From Tamlana crocina (GTDB lineage Bacteria > Bacteroidota > Bacteroidia > Flavobacteriales > Flavobacteriaceae): DNA of 64,000 nucleotides. The translations under genes were made by a program, and so were the position numbers. Every line of letters starts with the position of its first letter. Position 1 is the stretch's first letter. The notes below the pieces were generated by a model. It was given only the letters and a program-made list of their open reading frames with translations. It made no database searches and was not told the origin of the DNA. The stretch spans positions 2,924,001 to 2,988,000 of the forward strand of contig CP158972.1 of NCBI GenBank assembly GCA_040429635.1, given 5' to 3'. Below, piece by piece: positions 16,754-25,550 of this stretch.

Positions 16754-17589
16754 ACCTCATCTTTCATCGTCGTGGGTTTTCGGTATTTTTGAAAAGGCTG
16801 TTTTAGCAAATCTTTTATATTGCTATTTTCTTTTTCATGGGGAAAGACGTCTACGCCGTAAATAATTTTATCGGCATCCAGTTTTTTAAACGTTCCGAAA
16901 ATTCTATCCCAAACCGAAAAAATATTTCCGTAGTTGCTATCGGTGTAGGGCATTTTGTAGTGGTGGTGTACTTTGTGCATATCGGGCGATACTATAAAAT
17001 AACTCAACCCATCATCCAGTTTTTTAGGCAATTTGATGTTGGCATGGTTAAACTGCGTAGCCACCACCGACAATGATTGGTACAACAACACCAAACCAAT
17101 GGGCGCACCAACAATTATCACTCCCAACAACGTAAACACATAGCGGATAACACTCTCCAACGGATGGTGTCGATTGGCCGTTGTGGTATCTACATAATGA
17201 TCGGAATGGTGCACCAAGTGTATCATCCAAAGTGGTTTTACTTTATGCTCAATAATATGCGGCAGGTAAGCGCCAACGCCATCCAACAATACCAAACCCA
17301 AAATCACGTAAAACCACAGCGGCATTTCAGGCAACCAGTTTAACATCCCGAAATCTTGGGCTACCGTCCAATCAGATGCTTTTAAAAGCAGAAAGGCCAA
17401 GGGCAAATTCACTATAATGGTGGTTATTGTGAAAAAGATATTCGGCACTGCATGTTTCCACTTTTTGTACTTGAACCCAATTAATGGCACGATGCCTTCA
17501 ATGATCCAAAATAAAGTCAATCCGCCGACGATAATAGCCGCTCGGTGAGGCGACGGGATGGTTTCAAAGTAATTCAGGATGGTTTCCAC
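16750..17589 (-). CDS. Sterol desaturase / fatty acid hydroxylase superfamily protein
   Basis: Integral-membrane di-iron enzyme of 279 residues with several helices and three histidine clusters: HIIEH (about residue 111), HLVHHSDHY with NRHHPLE, and DMHKVHHHYKMPYTDSNYGN near the end. The last cluster and the WDRIFGTF segment are typical of this superfamily. The lipid substrate cannot be told. It is convergent with the DUF2721 gene and follows the YkgJ gene by 26 bp. Confidence 0.88.
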   Translation of the reverse strand: METILNYFETIPSPHRAAIIVGGLTLFWIIEGIVPLIGFKYKKWKHAVPNIFFTITTIIVNLPLAFLLLKASDWTVAQDFGMLNWLPEMPLWFYVILGLVLLDGVGAYLPHIIEHKVKPLWMIHLVHHSDHYVDTTTANRHHPLESVIRYVFTLLGVIIVGAPIGLVLLYQSLSVVATQFNHANIKLPKKLDDGLSYFIVSPDMHKVHHHYKMPYTDSNYGNIFSVWDRIFGTFKKLDADKIIYGVDVFPHEKENSNIKDLLKQPFQKYRKPTTMKDEV

Positions 17590-17615
17590 GAGTGAAAGTT
17601 TATCCCTAAATATAC

Positions 17616-18107
17616 TTATTTTATCTTTTGCTTCATCGCCTCAACAATGTTAAAAGCTGCTGGGCAAATGGCCACGTTCTTTAAAGTAAGATTTGAAATT
17701 TGCTGAAATTTTTTCCGGTCGGTATGCGGAAATTCCCGACAGGCCTTAGGGCGCACCTCATAAATGGAGCAGTAATTATCGGCGCCCAAAAACGTACACG
17801 GCACACTTTGCAACACATAATCGTTTTCCTCATCAATGCGCAAAAACTGCTCGATAAACTGCTGGGGCTTCATTCTAAAATGTTTGGCAATGCGATCAAT
17901 ATCCTTATCGGTAAATAAAGGCCCCGTAGTTTTACAGCAGTTGGCACACTCCAAACAATCGGTACGCTCAAATTCGTCGTCGTGCAAATCCTGCATCACA
18001 TAATCCAAATTCTTGGGCGGTTTCTTTTTTAGCTTTGCAAAGAATTTTTTGTTTTCGTTATGCTTATCTTTGGCCAGCTTTGGAAGGTTATTTATGAAGT
18101 CTTGCAT
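17616..18107 (-). CDS. YkgJ family cysteine-cluster protein
   Basis: A 163-residue cytosolic protein with the YkgJ/CxxCxxCC pattern: CLECANCCKTTGP near residue 54, VPCTFLGADNYCSIYEVRPKAC near 100, and a later Cys in AICPAAF. Such clusters are thought to bind zinc or iron-sulfur. Function unknown. Its promoter side abuts a repeat-rich 120-bp spacer. Confidence 0.85.
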   Translation of the reverse strand: MQDFINNLPKLAKDKHNENKKFFAKLKKKPPKNLDYVMQDLHDDEFERTDCLECANCCKTTGPLFTDKDIDRIAKHFRMKPQQFIEQFLRIDEENDYVLQSVPCTFLGADNYCSIYEVRPKACREFPHTDRKKFQQISNLTLKNVAICPAAFNIVEAMKQKIK

Positions 18108-18127
18108 GGCGCAAAAATACTGTTTTT

Positions 18128-18162
18128 CGTCATTACGAAGGAAGTTATGCCTGAAGTAATCT
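18128..18162. repeat. Degenerate interspersed repeat (cgtcatt..gaagtaatct type)
   Basis: The sequence from cgtcattacgaaggaag to tgaagtaatc resembles a short intergenic repeat I recall as common in Bacteroidota (cgtcattgcgagg...gaagcaatct). It is 27 bp upstream of another palindrome at 18190. The family assignment is from memory. Confidence 0.4.
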
Positions 18163-18189
18163 TTTAAATTTCAAAATATAAACAGACAG

Positions 18190-18209
18190 ATTTCCGCCTG
18201 CGCGGAAAT
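18190..18209. repeat. Short palindrome, bracket of the methyltransferase gene (left)
   Basis: ATTTCCGC-CTGC-GCGGAAAT, an 8-bp stem with a 4-nt loop. It belongs to the same family as copies at 18919, 18967 and 19074. An ATG at its right edge (18208) opens the methyltransferase frame but is probably not the real start. Confidence 0.75.
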
Positions 18210-18228
18210 GAAAAAAGACTCTTGCTTT

Positions 18229-18930
18229 ATGAAAGACCTTTTCGGAAAAGCCCTGCTCGATTACCATAACGGAAACTATACTGAAGACATCATCACTTCC
18301 ACAAGCATTTCTGACGACGACGAACTGCCCCTCCCCTATTTGTTCCGCAGTTATTCTGAAATGCCTCCTTTGGAACAAAAAGCCCTGAAACTTTGTAAAG
18401 GCAAGGTGTTGGATGTGGGCTGCGGTGCTGGAAGTCACAGTCTGTATTTACAGGAAAAAGTCTTTAACGTTAAAGCCATCGATATATCTGAAGGCGCCAT
18501 TGAAGTATCCAAAAACCGTGGTGTTTTAAACACTGAAACCCTTTCCGTTTTAGATGAAACCGAAACTTTCGACACCATTTTACTATTGATGAACGGCACG
18601 GGTATTTTTCAGGAAGTCACCCAAGTTTCCAAATACTTGAAGCATTTGAAAAGTTTGCTAAACAGCGGCGGACAAATTTTAATCGATTCGTCCGACATCA
18701 AATACATGTACGAAGACGAGGATGGCGGCTATTGGATGGACATGAATGCCAATTACTACGGCGAACTCGATTATTTTTTGAGCTACAAGGGCGAAAAGGA
18801 AACCCCAATGAAATGGCTGTACCTCGATTTTGAGACCTTAAAATTAGCCTGCAAAACGGTTGGGTTGAACTGTGAATTGGTTGCCGAAGGGGAACATTTT
18901 GATTATTTAGCGAGATTAATTCCTGCGTAG
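18229..18930 (+). CDS. Class I SAM-dependent methyltransferase
   Basis: A 233-residue methyltransferase with motif I VLDVGCGAGSHSLYLQ (about residues 63-78), acidic loop KAIDISEGAIEVS and motif II-like TFDTILLLMNGTG. The start at 18229 (MKDLFGKALLDYHNG) is preferred; an upstream in-frame ATG at 18208 belongs to a palindromic repeat. The last three codons and the TAG stop lie inside another copy of that repeat, so the native C-terminus may have been altered by it. Substrate unknown; it is an isolated plus-strand gene. Confidence 0.85.
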   Translation: MKDLFGKALLDYHNGNYTEDIITSTSISDDDELPLPYLFRSYSEMPPLEQKALKLCKGKVLDVGCGAGSHSLYLQEKVFNVKAIDISEGAIEVSKNRGVLNTETLSVLDETETFDTILLLMNGTGIFQEVTQVSKYLKHLKSLLNSGGQILIDSSDIKYMYEDEDGGYWMDMNANYYGELDYFLSYKGEKETPMKWLYLDFETLKLACKTVGLNCELVAEGEHFDYLARLIPA

Positions 18931-18938
18931 GCAGGAAT
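18919..18938. repeat. Short palindrome containing the methyltransferase stop codon
   Basis: ATTCCTGC-GTAG-GCAGGAAT: an 8-bp stem whose loop supplies the TAG stop of the preceding gene. Confidence 0.75.
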
Positions 18939-18966
18939 CTCATAAATCAAAACGTTTACAAAATAG

Positions 18967-18986
18967 ATTCCCGCCTACGCAGGAAT
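18967..18986. repeat. Short palindrome, third copy
   Basis: attcccgcctacgcaggaat, an imperfect member of the same family, followed by gacaaatta. Confidence 0.7.
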
Positions 18987-19016
18987 GACAAATTATGAGA
19001 CTCTGAAACGATACTT

Positions 19017-19033
19017 CGTCGACTTCGCTCAGC
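19017..19033. repeat. Interspersed short palindrome (cgacttcgctcagc type)
   Basis: Related to the copy at 4383. It lies between the third and fourth inverted-repeat copies, in a 163-bp gene-free spacer that is mostly repeat sequence. Confidence 0.5.
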
Positions 19034-19073
19034 AACCATAACCACGCTCTGCATATTGGTTTAGGATGATGAG

Positions 19074-19093
19074 ATTCCCGCCTGCGCGGGAAT
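19074..19093. repeat. Short palindrome, fourth copy, abutting the barrel-protein gene
   Basis: ATTCCCGC-CTGC-GCGGGAAT, a perfect 8-bp stem directly touching the stop codon of the minus-strand gene at 19094. Without a T-run it is not an ideal terminator, though its hairpin could protect the mRNA 3' end. Confidence 0.75.
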
Positions 19094-20851
19094 TTAAAAA
19101 TCAAACTTATAAGTAGCCCCCGCTAAAAACTGAATGCTCTGCACCGGAAAATTTTGCCACTTTTGATAGGCTTTGTCGGCAATGTTGTTCACTTTTCCAA
19201 AAATGGAAAACTGCTCGTTGATGTGGTAACCCACATGTGCATTGGCGTCAAAATAACTGTCTAAAACTGTTATCTCTGCGGTGGTTGGCGTTAACGAACC
19301 TTCCGTTTCCAAAATATCCTTGCGCTCGCCTATGTAAAACAAATTAGCCCCGGCAAACCAACTGTCGTCAATTTGGTAATCGACAAATAACGACCCTTTA
19401 AAATCGGGCAAATTCCAAGCTTCGGGTTCGCCATCGGTATCATAGGCAAAATATTCAGCCTTTAATCCTAATTTGAAATTTCGGTTTACATCGGCATTTA
19501 TTTCACCCGAAACCCCAAAAGTGTCCACATTATCGTAAACGATGCCGAAAGCGTTTCCGAAGTCATAGTCATTTTCAGCCGAAACACCATCTTTAATTTC
19601 ATTCGTTCTGTACAGTGCTTTGTTCCTATCGGAAATGTATTTTCCGCTGAAATTATAACTCATATTACTCGATAATTTCCCTTTTAACCCTACATATGCA
19701 TTGTAAAGCTGATCGGTTGGCATAATGAATAAAGTAGGCGATACAAACGGATTTTCATTGGCGAACCCCTGATATGAGTTTTGGATTAAATCGCCCTGAA
19801 TGCCCCCATAAGCAATCAACACATCGTTCACCAAACGGTACGAAGCGGTAATGTTGGGGTACACGTAAAATTTGCTTTCGCCGGACGGCCTGTCGTTTAA
19901 ATAAGCCAAAGACACCCCTAAATTAAGAGTTAAATCGTCTTGCTTCAGTTGATAGGTGGGCGCCAGGTTGATGGTGAAATTCCCGTATTCCAAAGGCGCG
20001 TCTACCGTATAGCTTCTGTCGAACTCACCACCCAAGTAATCGATTTTCAATTCGGTTGAAATCTCTTCGTAATTAATCGGCACATCAACTTTTCCTTTTA
20101 ACACCAATCGGTTTTCACCCGAACCTCGATTATCGCTAAAACGTCTAAAAAGAAAACTTCCGGAGTTGATATAAGTGTCTTCAAAAGACACGTCGCCCCC
20201 CAAATGCACATCGAAAAACGAGTGGCCCACATCAATATTATTGGCCTGCGCTTGTGCGATTTGCGACTGTGGCACCCCATACCAATTGTACATTTGGTGC
20301 TGCGCCCCTACTTCGGCATTCCACGACAAATCGCGCATTTGGCTGGAGTAGTTCACGTTGAGTTTGGAGTTGGAGAAATTATCATCAAACTGAACGCCTT
20401 CAATATCGCCACCAGACGAGTGGTGACTTACATAGCCGCCCACGGTTTCGTTTCGGCTTATGGCATGGTTTAAATATACCTCGCCCAAAATAGTGGTGTA
20501 GCTACCCATGCCCAAAGTAGCGTAATTATCGAACAATTTAATGGGTTTGGCTTTTTCTACCACAGCGGCTTTTCCCTTGGCTGGGGTGAACGTTGAGGCT
20601 ACCGGAAAGGAAAAAATATTGTACTTCACTTCTTTTTTGGTTTCGGTGGTTTCATCGTCTAACGACGGCGCTTCCTTCACCTTAAAGGCATCCGAAATAC
20701 TGGGCGTATAGGGTTTAACCACATCGATAACTCCGGTATCTAAGGTGTCGGTTGATTTCCTTTGTGAAAATGCGACAACTGCATTCAGTAAAAAAATAGC
20801 GGTGATGATATATTGGGTTTGCTTTTGCATGTTTTGTTTATTTAATTTCAA
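19094..20851 (-). CDS. TonB-receptor-like outer-membrane beta-barrel protein without a clear plug
   Basis: A 585-residue protein with signal peptide (IITAIFLLNAVVAFSQ), a conserved short N-terminal segment IDVVKPYTPSISDAFKVKE, then many alternating amphipathic strands ending in ATYKFDF, a C-terminal aromatic typical of outer-membrane barrels. It resembles the barrel of TonB-dependent receptors (YPNITASYRL, INEQFSIFGKVNNIADKAYQ) but is too short for a full plug and barrel. It lies 23 bp after the giant TPR gene, so the two probably work together in the envelope. Confidence 0.8.
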   Translation of the reverse strand: MKLNKQNMQKQTQYIITAIFLLNAVVAFSQRKSTDTLDTGVIDVVKPYTPSISDAFKVKEAPSLDDETTETKKEVKYNIFSFPVASTFTPAKGKAAVVEKAKPIKLFDNYATLGMGSYTTILGEVYLNHAISRNETVGGYVSHHSSGGDIEGVQFDDNFSNSKLNVNYSSQMRDLSWNAEVGAQHQMYNWYGVPQSQIAQAQANNIDVGHSFFDVHLGGDVSFEDTYINSGSFLFRRFSDNRGSGENRLVLKGKVDVPINYEEISTELKIDYLGGEFDRSYTVDAPLEYGNFTINLAPTYQLKQDDLTLNLGVSLAYLNDRPSGESKFYVYPNITASYRLVNDVLIAYGGIQGDLIQNSYQGFANENPFVSPTLFIMPTDQLYNAYVGLKGKLSSNMSYNFSGKYISDRNKALYRTNEIKDGVSAENDYDFGNAFGIVYDNVDTFGVSGEINADVNRNFKLGLKAEYFAYDTDGEPEAWNLPDFKGSLFVDYQIDDSWFAGANLFYIGERKDILETEGSLTPTTAEITVLDSYFDANAHVGYHINEQFSIFGKVNNIADKAYQKWQNFPVQSIQFLAGATYKFDF

Positions 20852-20874
20852 AATTCAACTTTTAACTTCGAAAA

Positions 20875-23800
20875 TTAATCTTGGGGTTGAACGGATGAAT
20901 TGGTTTTGGCTTCTTCAGTTTTAATTTTACCCAACTCGGCTTTGGCCTCGCTGACTACGTCGTCGAACTCGGAAAAATTCTGAATCACACTTTCTAAAAT
21001 GTATGTAGCCTGAAACGCATCGTTGAGCGCATAAAAATTCTTGGCCATCAACACCAAGCCTTTGGCGCTGTAATATTTGTAACCTGAAAAATCTTTGGCG
21101 AGTTTTTGTACCGTGTTATTTGAGGCTTCATAACTGCCCTCCTTATTTTTAAAGTAAGCATTAAAATACAGGGCTTCGGCAGCGGTTTCGCCTGTGGCTA
21201 CTTTTTCAACTTGTGCGTAAGCCGATTTGGCTTTACTTTCGTTACCCGTTTTCATGGCCGAACGCGCAATAATTATATGGGCATCGGCCTTTATTTTATT
21301 GTCGATTGTTGAACTGCTCAATACTTTTTCGGCATACGTTACCGCTTGCGAATAATTTTCCAATTGGTAATGTGCTTTCATCATGTTCGATTGTGCAAAG
21401 GTGACATTCTGCGGAAAATTAGCCTCTTGCTCCAATCGTTGCAACAGCGGCATGGCTTTGTTCCAACTTTTCTTCTCTAAATGAAATTGACTCAATCGGG
21501 TTAAGGCTTCTTCGGTGTATTCGCTTTGCGGTGCCTCAACAATATATTGGTAATGCGGCGCGGCGTTTTCAACCAAACCTTTTTTGTAGTACAATTGAGC
21601 CACGTAAAAATGAGCGTTTTGGGCGTGCAGCCCATTGGGAAATTGGTTTAAATACCCATTAAACTGAGAAATAGCCTTATCGGTATTGTTATCCAAATAC
21701 TGTTTTTCAGCAGCCTCGTAAGTGGCATCGTCCAAATCTTTATCGGTTACCTCTACATAATCCAAGGTTTTTACCCAAGCGGCATAATCGTCCACCCGGC
21801 CCAAATCGATGTAAATTAATCTTGCAGTTGAAACGGCTTGCTCGGCTTCCGGCGAACCGGCATAATCGCCCACCACCTTTTTGAATTTGGTTAAAGCCTG
21901 TTCGTTCTGTCCGCCATTATAATACACCAGCCCTTGGCGCAACAAGGCTTTCGGCACAAACGAACTCATACGGTACTCGCTAGCCAATTGGTTGTAAGCG
22001 CGCATTGCTTTTTGGGTGTTGTTGGCTTTTACGTAGGAATTGCCCAATTCGTACAAAGCATCGTCGCGTAATTTTGAATTGGGATACTTTGAAACGAACT
22101 GCTCCAATTCCTGTATTTTTTTTGACGATTGCCCTGCATACCCCACGCTAATAGCCTTTTGGAACGCCGGATAATCGGTATCGATTTCATTAAGTTGTAT
22201 GGCATCCTGATAGGCTGAAACCGCATTTTGGTATTCGCTCGACACAAAATAAGTATCGCCCAAACGCAAATAGGCATCGTTCAATCTCACCTTATCACCG
22301 TTTCGGGCAGCGATATATTGCTTAAAATGGTCGATAGCCTTTCCGTAGTTTTTTAATTTGAAATAAGTGTAGGCCAAGTTATAATCTACATTTTTGAATT
22401 CTGGTACTGTGGTGGATTCACCTTGTTGCTTGAACTGTTTAAACCCAATTAAAGCCTCATCAAAGTCACCAAGGTTATAATCTGTTTCAGCCTTCCAAAA
22501 TGTAGTCCTCGACGTATAAACGGCATCTTGCTGTTCGCTCAACGATTCGTCAAAAAGCCTTTCCGCTTCTATAAATTGGCCTTCATTATAAAGTTCCAAT
22601 CCTCTGTAAAACGCCACTTTTTGGTAGGCGACTTTGTTTTCAAAACTTCTTTTGCCTTTCAGCAATTCTAATGCTTCTTTGTAGTTTTTTGAAGTGATAT
22701 ACGAATCAATCAATAAAGTTTCTACTTCTTCTTTATAAGCCGTATTAGGATATTTTTCCAAATAGCCCGCTAAAACCTGTGGCGCTGGTTGATAGGGGTT
22801 ACCAATTTCGTAGCTTATTTTGGCATAGTTGAGCCAAGCATCTTCCTGGATTTTTAAATCGAAATCCATTTGAGAGGCATTTCTAAAGGCATTTAAAGCC
22901 TCTTGCTTTTTACCTAAATGCACATAACTTTCGCCCAAGTGGTAGTAGGCATTTTGCGCAATGCTGTTGGTTCCCCCTATAATTTTATTGAATTCTGAAA
23001 TGGCCTTTTCGTAATCTTTTTGTTTGTAATAGGCGTAACCCAATTGGTAGTAATCGGTGTTGCTCCATTTTCCGGTTCGGTCGCGTGGCCCCTTTTTTCC
23101 TTTGTATGCCTTTAAATAAGGAATGGCTTCTGCATATTGCTCTAAGTTGAAGTAGCTCTCTCCAATTATTTTTGAAAGTTCGGACATCTCATTGGCATCA
23201 CTTTTACTCAATTGTTCTTTAGCGAGTTGAATGGCTTTTTCAAAATTGCCGAGTTTGAAATTTAAATCGGCCTGGTAGTACGACAGTTTTTCTTTGTAAC
23301 GCTCTTGGTTCCCCACTTGATCGAAATAGGTGTTGGCCTGATCATAATCGTCGCCTTCATAAGCCATATAACCGATGTAATATTTGGCCTGCGAACCGTA
23401 CTCCTGCGAGCTTTCCACCCTGCTTAAATACTTCTTCGCTTCCTTATATTGCTTGGTCGTAAATGCGGTATAACCGTTATTGAAATAGAATTTTTCCTTT
23501 TCCTTTCGTGCCAATCCACTTTCATCAACTTTATCGTACCATTTTCTGGCATAAGCGTATTTTCCGTTGGCAAAATAATAATCGGCCACATCAACATAAG
23601 CAGTATTTTTTTTGGTGCTGGTTGGGTATTCTTCTACAAAATCTTCCACCAATTGGTCGGCATTTTGTTGGTTTAATCGCACCGCACAATTGGCGATGTA
23701 ATAGGCGCAATCGGATTCCAAAGTGTGTTCCTTTGTAGTTTGCTTTACGTCCTTAAACAAGGTTTGTGCGGCTTGATATTGCTGATTGTTGTAAAGCGAC

Positions 23801-23913
23801 AGAGCCTTTTGGTATTCGACCAAATTACTAGTGTAAACGGCCGATTGCTGCGCTATAACATGAAAACTAAAACTCAATATCGCTAAGCACGATAGGATGC
23901 TTTTTTTAGTCAT
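20875..23913 (-). CDS. Large tetratricopeptide-repeat envelope protein
   Basis: A 1012-residue secreted protein with signal peptide MTKKSILSCLAILSFSFHVIAQ, built almost wholly of TPR units (for example YYQLGYAYYKQKDYEKAISE and DALYELGNSYVKANNTQKA). The frame stays open for another 57 codons upstream, but the ATG at 23913 is preferred because a signal peptide follows at once and a TATCTTTG -7 box lies 25 bp before it. It is likely a periplasmic or outer-membrane scaffold working with the barrel protein downstream; its role is unknown. Confidence 0.85.
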   Translation of the reverse strand: MTKKSILSCLAILSFSFHVIAQQSAVYTSNLVEYQKALSLYNNQQYQAAQTLFKDVKQTTKEHTLESDCAYYIANCAVRLNQQNADQLVEDFVEEYPTSTKKNTAYVDVADYYFANGKYAYARKWYDKVDESGLARKEKEKFYFNNGYTAFTTKQYKEAKKYLSRVESSQEYGSQAKYYIGYMAYEGDDYDQANTYFDQVGNQERYKEKLSYYQADLNFKLGNFEKAIQLAKEQLSKSDANEMSELSKIIGESYFNLEQYAEAIPYLKAYKGKKGPRDRTGKWSNTDYYQLGYAYYKQKDYEKAISEFNKIIGGTNSIAQNAYYHLGESYVHLGKKQEALNAFRNASQMDFDLKIQEDAWLNYAKISYEIGNPYQPAPQVLAGYLEKYPNTAYKEEVETLLIDSYITSKNYKEALELLKGKRSFENKVAYQKVAFYRGLELYNEGQFIEAERLFDESLSEQQDAVYTSRTTFWKAETDYNLGDFDEALIGFKQFKQQGESTTVPEFKNVDYNLAYTYFKLKNYGKAIDHFKQYIAARNGDKVRLNDAYLRLGDTYFVSSEYQNAVSAYQDAIQLNEIDTDYPAFQKAISVGYAGQSSKKIQELEQFVSKYPNSKLRDDALYELGNSYVKANNTQKAMRAYNQLASEYRMSSFVPKALLRQGLVYYNGGQNEQALTKFKKVVGDYAGSPEAEQAVSTARLIYIDLGRVDDYAAWVKTLDYVEVTDKDLDDATYEAAEKQYLDNNTDKAISQFNGYLNQFPNGLHAQNAHFYVAQLYYKKGLVENAAPHYQYIVEAPQSEYTEEALTRLSQFHLEKKSWNKAMPLLQRLEQEANFPQNVTFAQSNMMKAHYQLENYSQAVTYAEKVLSSSTIDNKIKADAHIIIARSAMKTGNESKAKSAYAQVEKVATGETAAEALYFNAYFKNKEGSYEASNNTVQKLAKDFSGYKYYSAKGLVLMAKNFYALNDAFQATYILESVIQNFSEFDDVVSEAKAELGKIKTEEAKTNSSVQPQD

Positions 23914-23937
23914 TAAGGGTTTGTTTTTAGGTTGAAC

Positions 23938-23945
23938 CAAAGATA
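23938..23945 (-). promoter_or_regulatory. Candidate -7 box (TATCTTTG) for the TPR gene
   Basis: A TAnnTTTG match on the minus strand, 25 bp before the preferred ATG. A -33 TTG at ideal spacing is not evident. Confidence 0.4.
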
Positions 23946-24102
23946 AATCAATATCATCTCTATAACGAAATAATCGTGCCATAATTATAACAGGAATAAA
24001 TATTCTGCATAAAACAAGAAATAAACCAAACTTTTGGGCGTTAGCTTTAAGGTTTAACATTTTAGTGATATTTTTACGCCACACGAAAAACTAGCTTACT
24101 TT

Positions 24103-24786
24103 ATGCCAAACCCGATTTTACAATTAAAAGACGCTTCTATTTATCAAGGTGACAGTTTAGTGCTTTCCAATGTGAATGTTGAAGTTAACAAAGGGGATTT
24201 TGTGTATTTAATTGGAAAGACCGGCACCGGAAAAAGCAGCTTTATGAAAACCCTCTACGGTGATTTGCCATTAACCGAAGGCGAAGGCCATATTGTTGAT
24301 TTTAAACTGAATGGTTTAAAGGAAAAAGAAATCCCGTATTTAAGACGGAAATTAGGCGTGGTTTTTCAGGATTTTAAATTACTCACCGACCGAACCATAA
24401 ACGACAATTTATTATTTGTTTTGAAAGCTACGGGTTGGAAAGACAAAGAAAAAATGAATACCCGTATTGAGGAAGTCCTCACCAAAGTGGGCATGAAAAC
24501 CAAAGGATTCAAATTTCCGCACGAGCTTTCTGGTGGGGAGCAGCAACGTGTAGCCATTGCAAGAGCCCTGCTTAATGACCCTGAACTGATTTTAGCCGAC
24601 GAGCCCACCGGAAACCTAGACCCCCAAACCAGTGTAGAAGTGATGGAAGTGCTCCAGGAAATAAACAAAAACGGCAATACCATCCTTATGGCCACCCATG
24701 ATTATGCCCTACTTTTAAAATATCCGAGCAAAACCCTAAAGTGCGACGACAACCAGATTTATGAGGTAGTGCAACGTAAGGCTTAA
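24103..24786 (+). CDS. ftsE: Cell-division ATP-binding protein FtsE
   Basis: ATPase of the FtsEX complex that regulates septal peptidoglycan hydrolysis. At 227 residues it has family length. Walker A GKTGTGKSS (about residues 37-45), Q-loop VVFQDF, signature LSGGEQQR, Walker B LILADEPTGN and H-loop ATHD are all present. ftsX is not adjacent; this split is common in Bacteroidota. It is divergent from the TPR gene and 3 bp before the next gene. Confidence 0.93.
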   Translation: MPNPILQLKDASIYQGDSLVLSNVNVEVNKGDFVYLIGKTGTGKSSFMKTLYGDLPLTEGEGHIVDFKLNGLKEKEIPYLRRKLGVVFQDFKLLTDRTINDNLLFVLKATGWKDKEKMNTRIEEVLTKVGMKTKGFKFPHELSGGEQQRVAIARALLNDPELILADEPTGNLDPQTSVEVMEVLQEINKNGNTILMATHDYALLLKYPSKTLKCDDNQIYEVVQRKA

Positions 24787-24789
24787 ATT

Positions 24790-25533
24790 ATGTACAGCTC
24801 AATAAAAAAAGCCTTAAAAGCTTGCATTCCTAAAACATTCTTATTCAAAAACGAACTGTTTTTTCGTAAAATCCACAGTCTATTTTATTCGGGCAACAAG
24901 CACCAATGTAATATTTGTTCTCAAAAATTAAGTCGGTTTATCAATTTAAACCACAGCGATTTAATATGTCCGTCGTGCGGTAGTTTATCAAGAAACCGAA
25001 GACTTTGGCACCTGTTAAGTCAGCAAGACAAAACGGGGAATTGGCTTCATTTTTCACCTTCGAGAAGCTTGTACAGAACGCTAAAAAAAGATTCCAACAT
25101 TAATTATCACAGTACCGATTTCGAAAATGAATTTTTAGCCAACTACAAATTTGATATCACCAACATCGACCAACCCGATGACCAATTTGACGTTATCATT
25201 TGCTACCATATTTTAGAGCATATTGAAAAAGACCGTTTGGCCATGAAAGAACTTTTCCGAGTTTTAAAGCCAAACGGATCCATTTATATACAAACCCCTT
25301 TTAAAGATGGCGATATTTATGAAGACAACACCATAAAAACACCCGAAGCCAGAGCGGAACATTTTGGGCAAAACGACCATGTTCGGATATATTCTGTAAA
25401 AGGATTAAAATCAAGATTGGAAAAGGCCGGTTTTAGTATTGAAATTAAAACTTTTGAAAAGACTAATAATGATTTTTATAATGGTTTTATTCCGCCTGAA
25501 ACGATTTTAATTGCTACGAAATTAAAATCTTAA
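24790..25533 (+). CDS. SAM-dependent methyltransferase with N-terminal zinc-ribbon-like cysteines
   Basis: A 247-residue protein. Two CxxC pairs near the N-terminus (CNICSQ and CPSCGS, about residues 40-65) suggest a zinc ribbon. The methyltransferase domain follows, lacking a classic GxGxG but with FDVIICYHILEHIEKD and MKELFRVLKPNGSIYIQTP, typical of class I enzymes. It stands 3 bp after ftsE and at the edge of the polysaccharide locus, so it may modify a sugar or surface glycan. Substrate unknown. Confidence 0.8.
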   Translation: MYSSIKKALKACIPKTFLFKNELFFRKIHSLFYSGNKHQCNICSQKLSRFINLNHSDLICPSCGSLSRNRRLWHLLSQQDKTGNWLHFSPSRSLYRTLKKDSNINYHSTDFENEFLANYKFDITNIDQPDDQFDVIICYHILEHIEKDRLAMKELFRVLKPNGSIYIQTPFKDGDIYEDNTIKTPEARAEHFGQNDHVRIYSVKGLKSRLEKAGFSIEIKTFEKTNNDFYNGFIPPETILIATKLKS

Positions 25534-25550
25534 TTGACTCATGTTAAACT

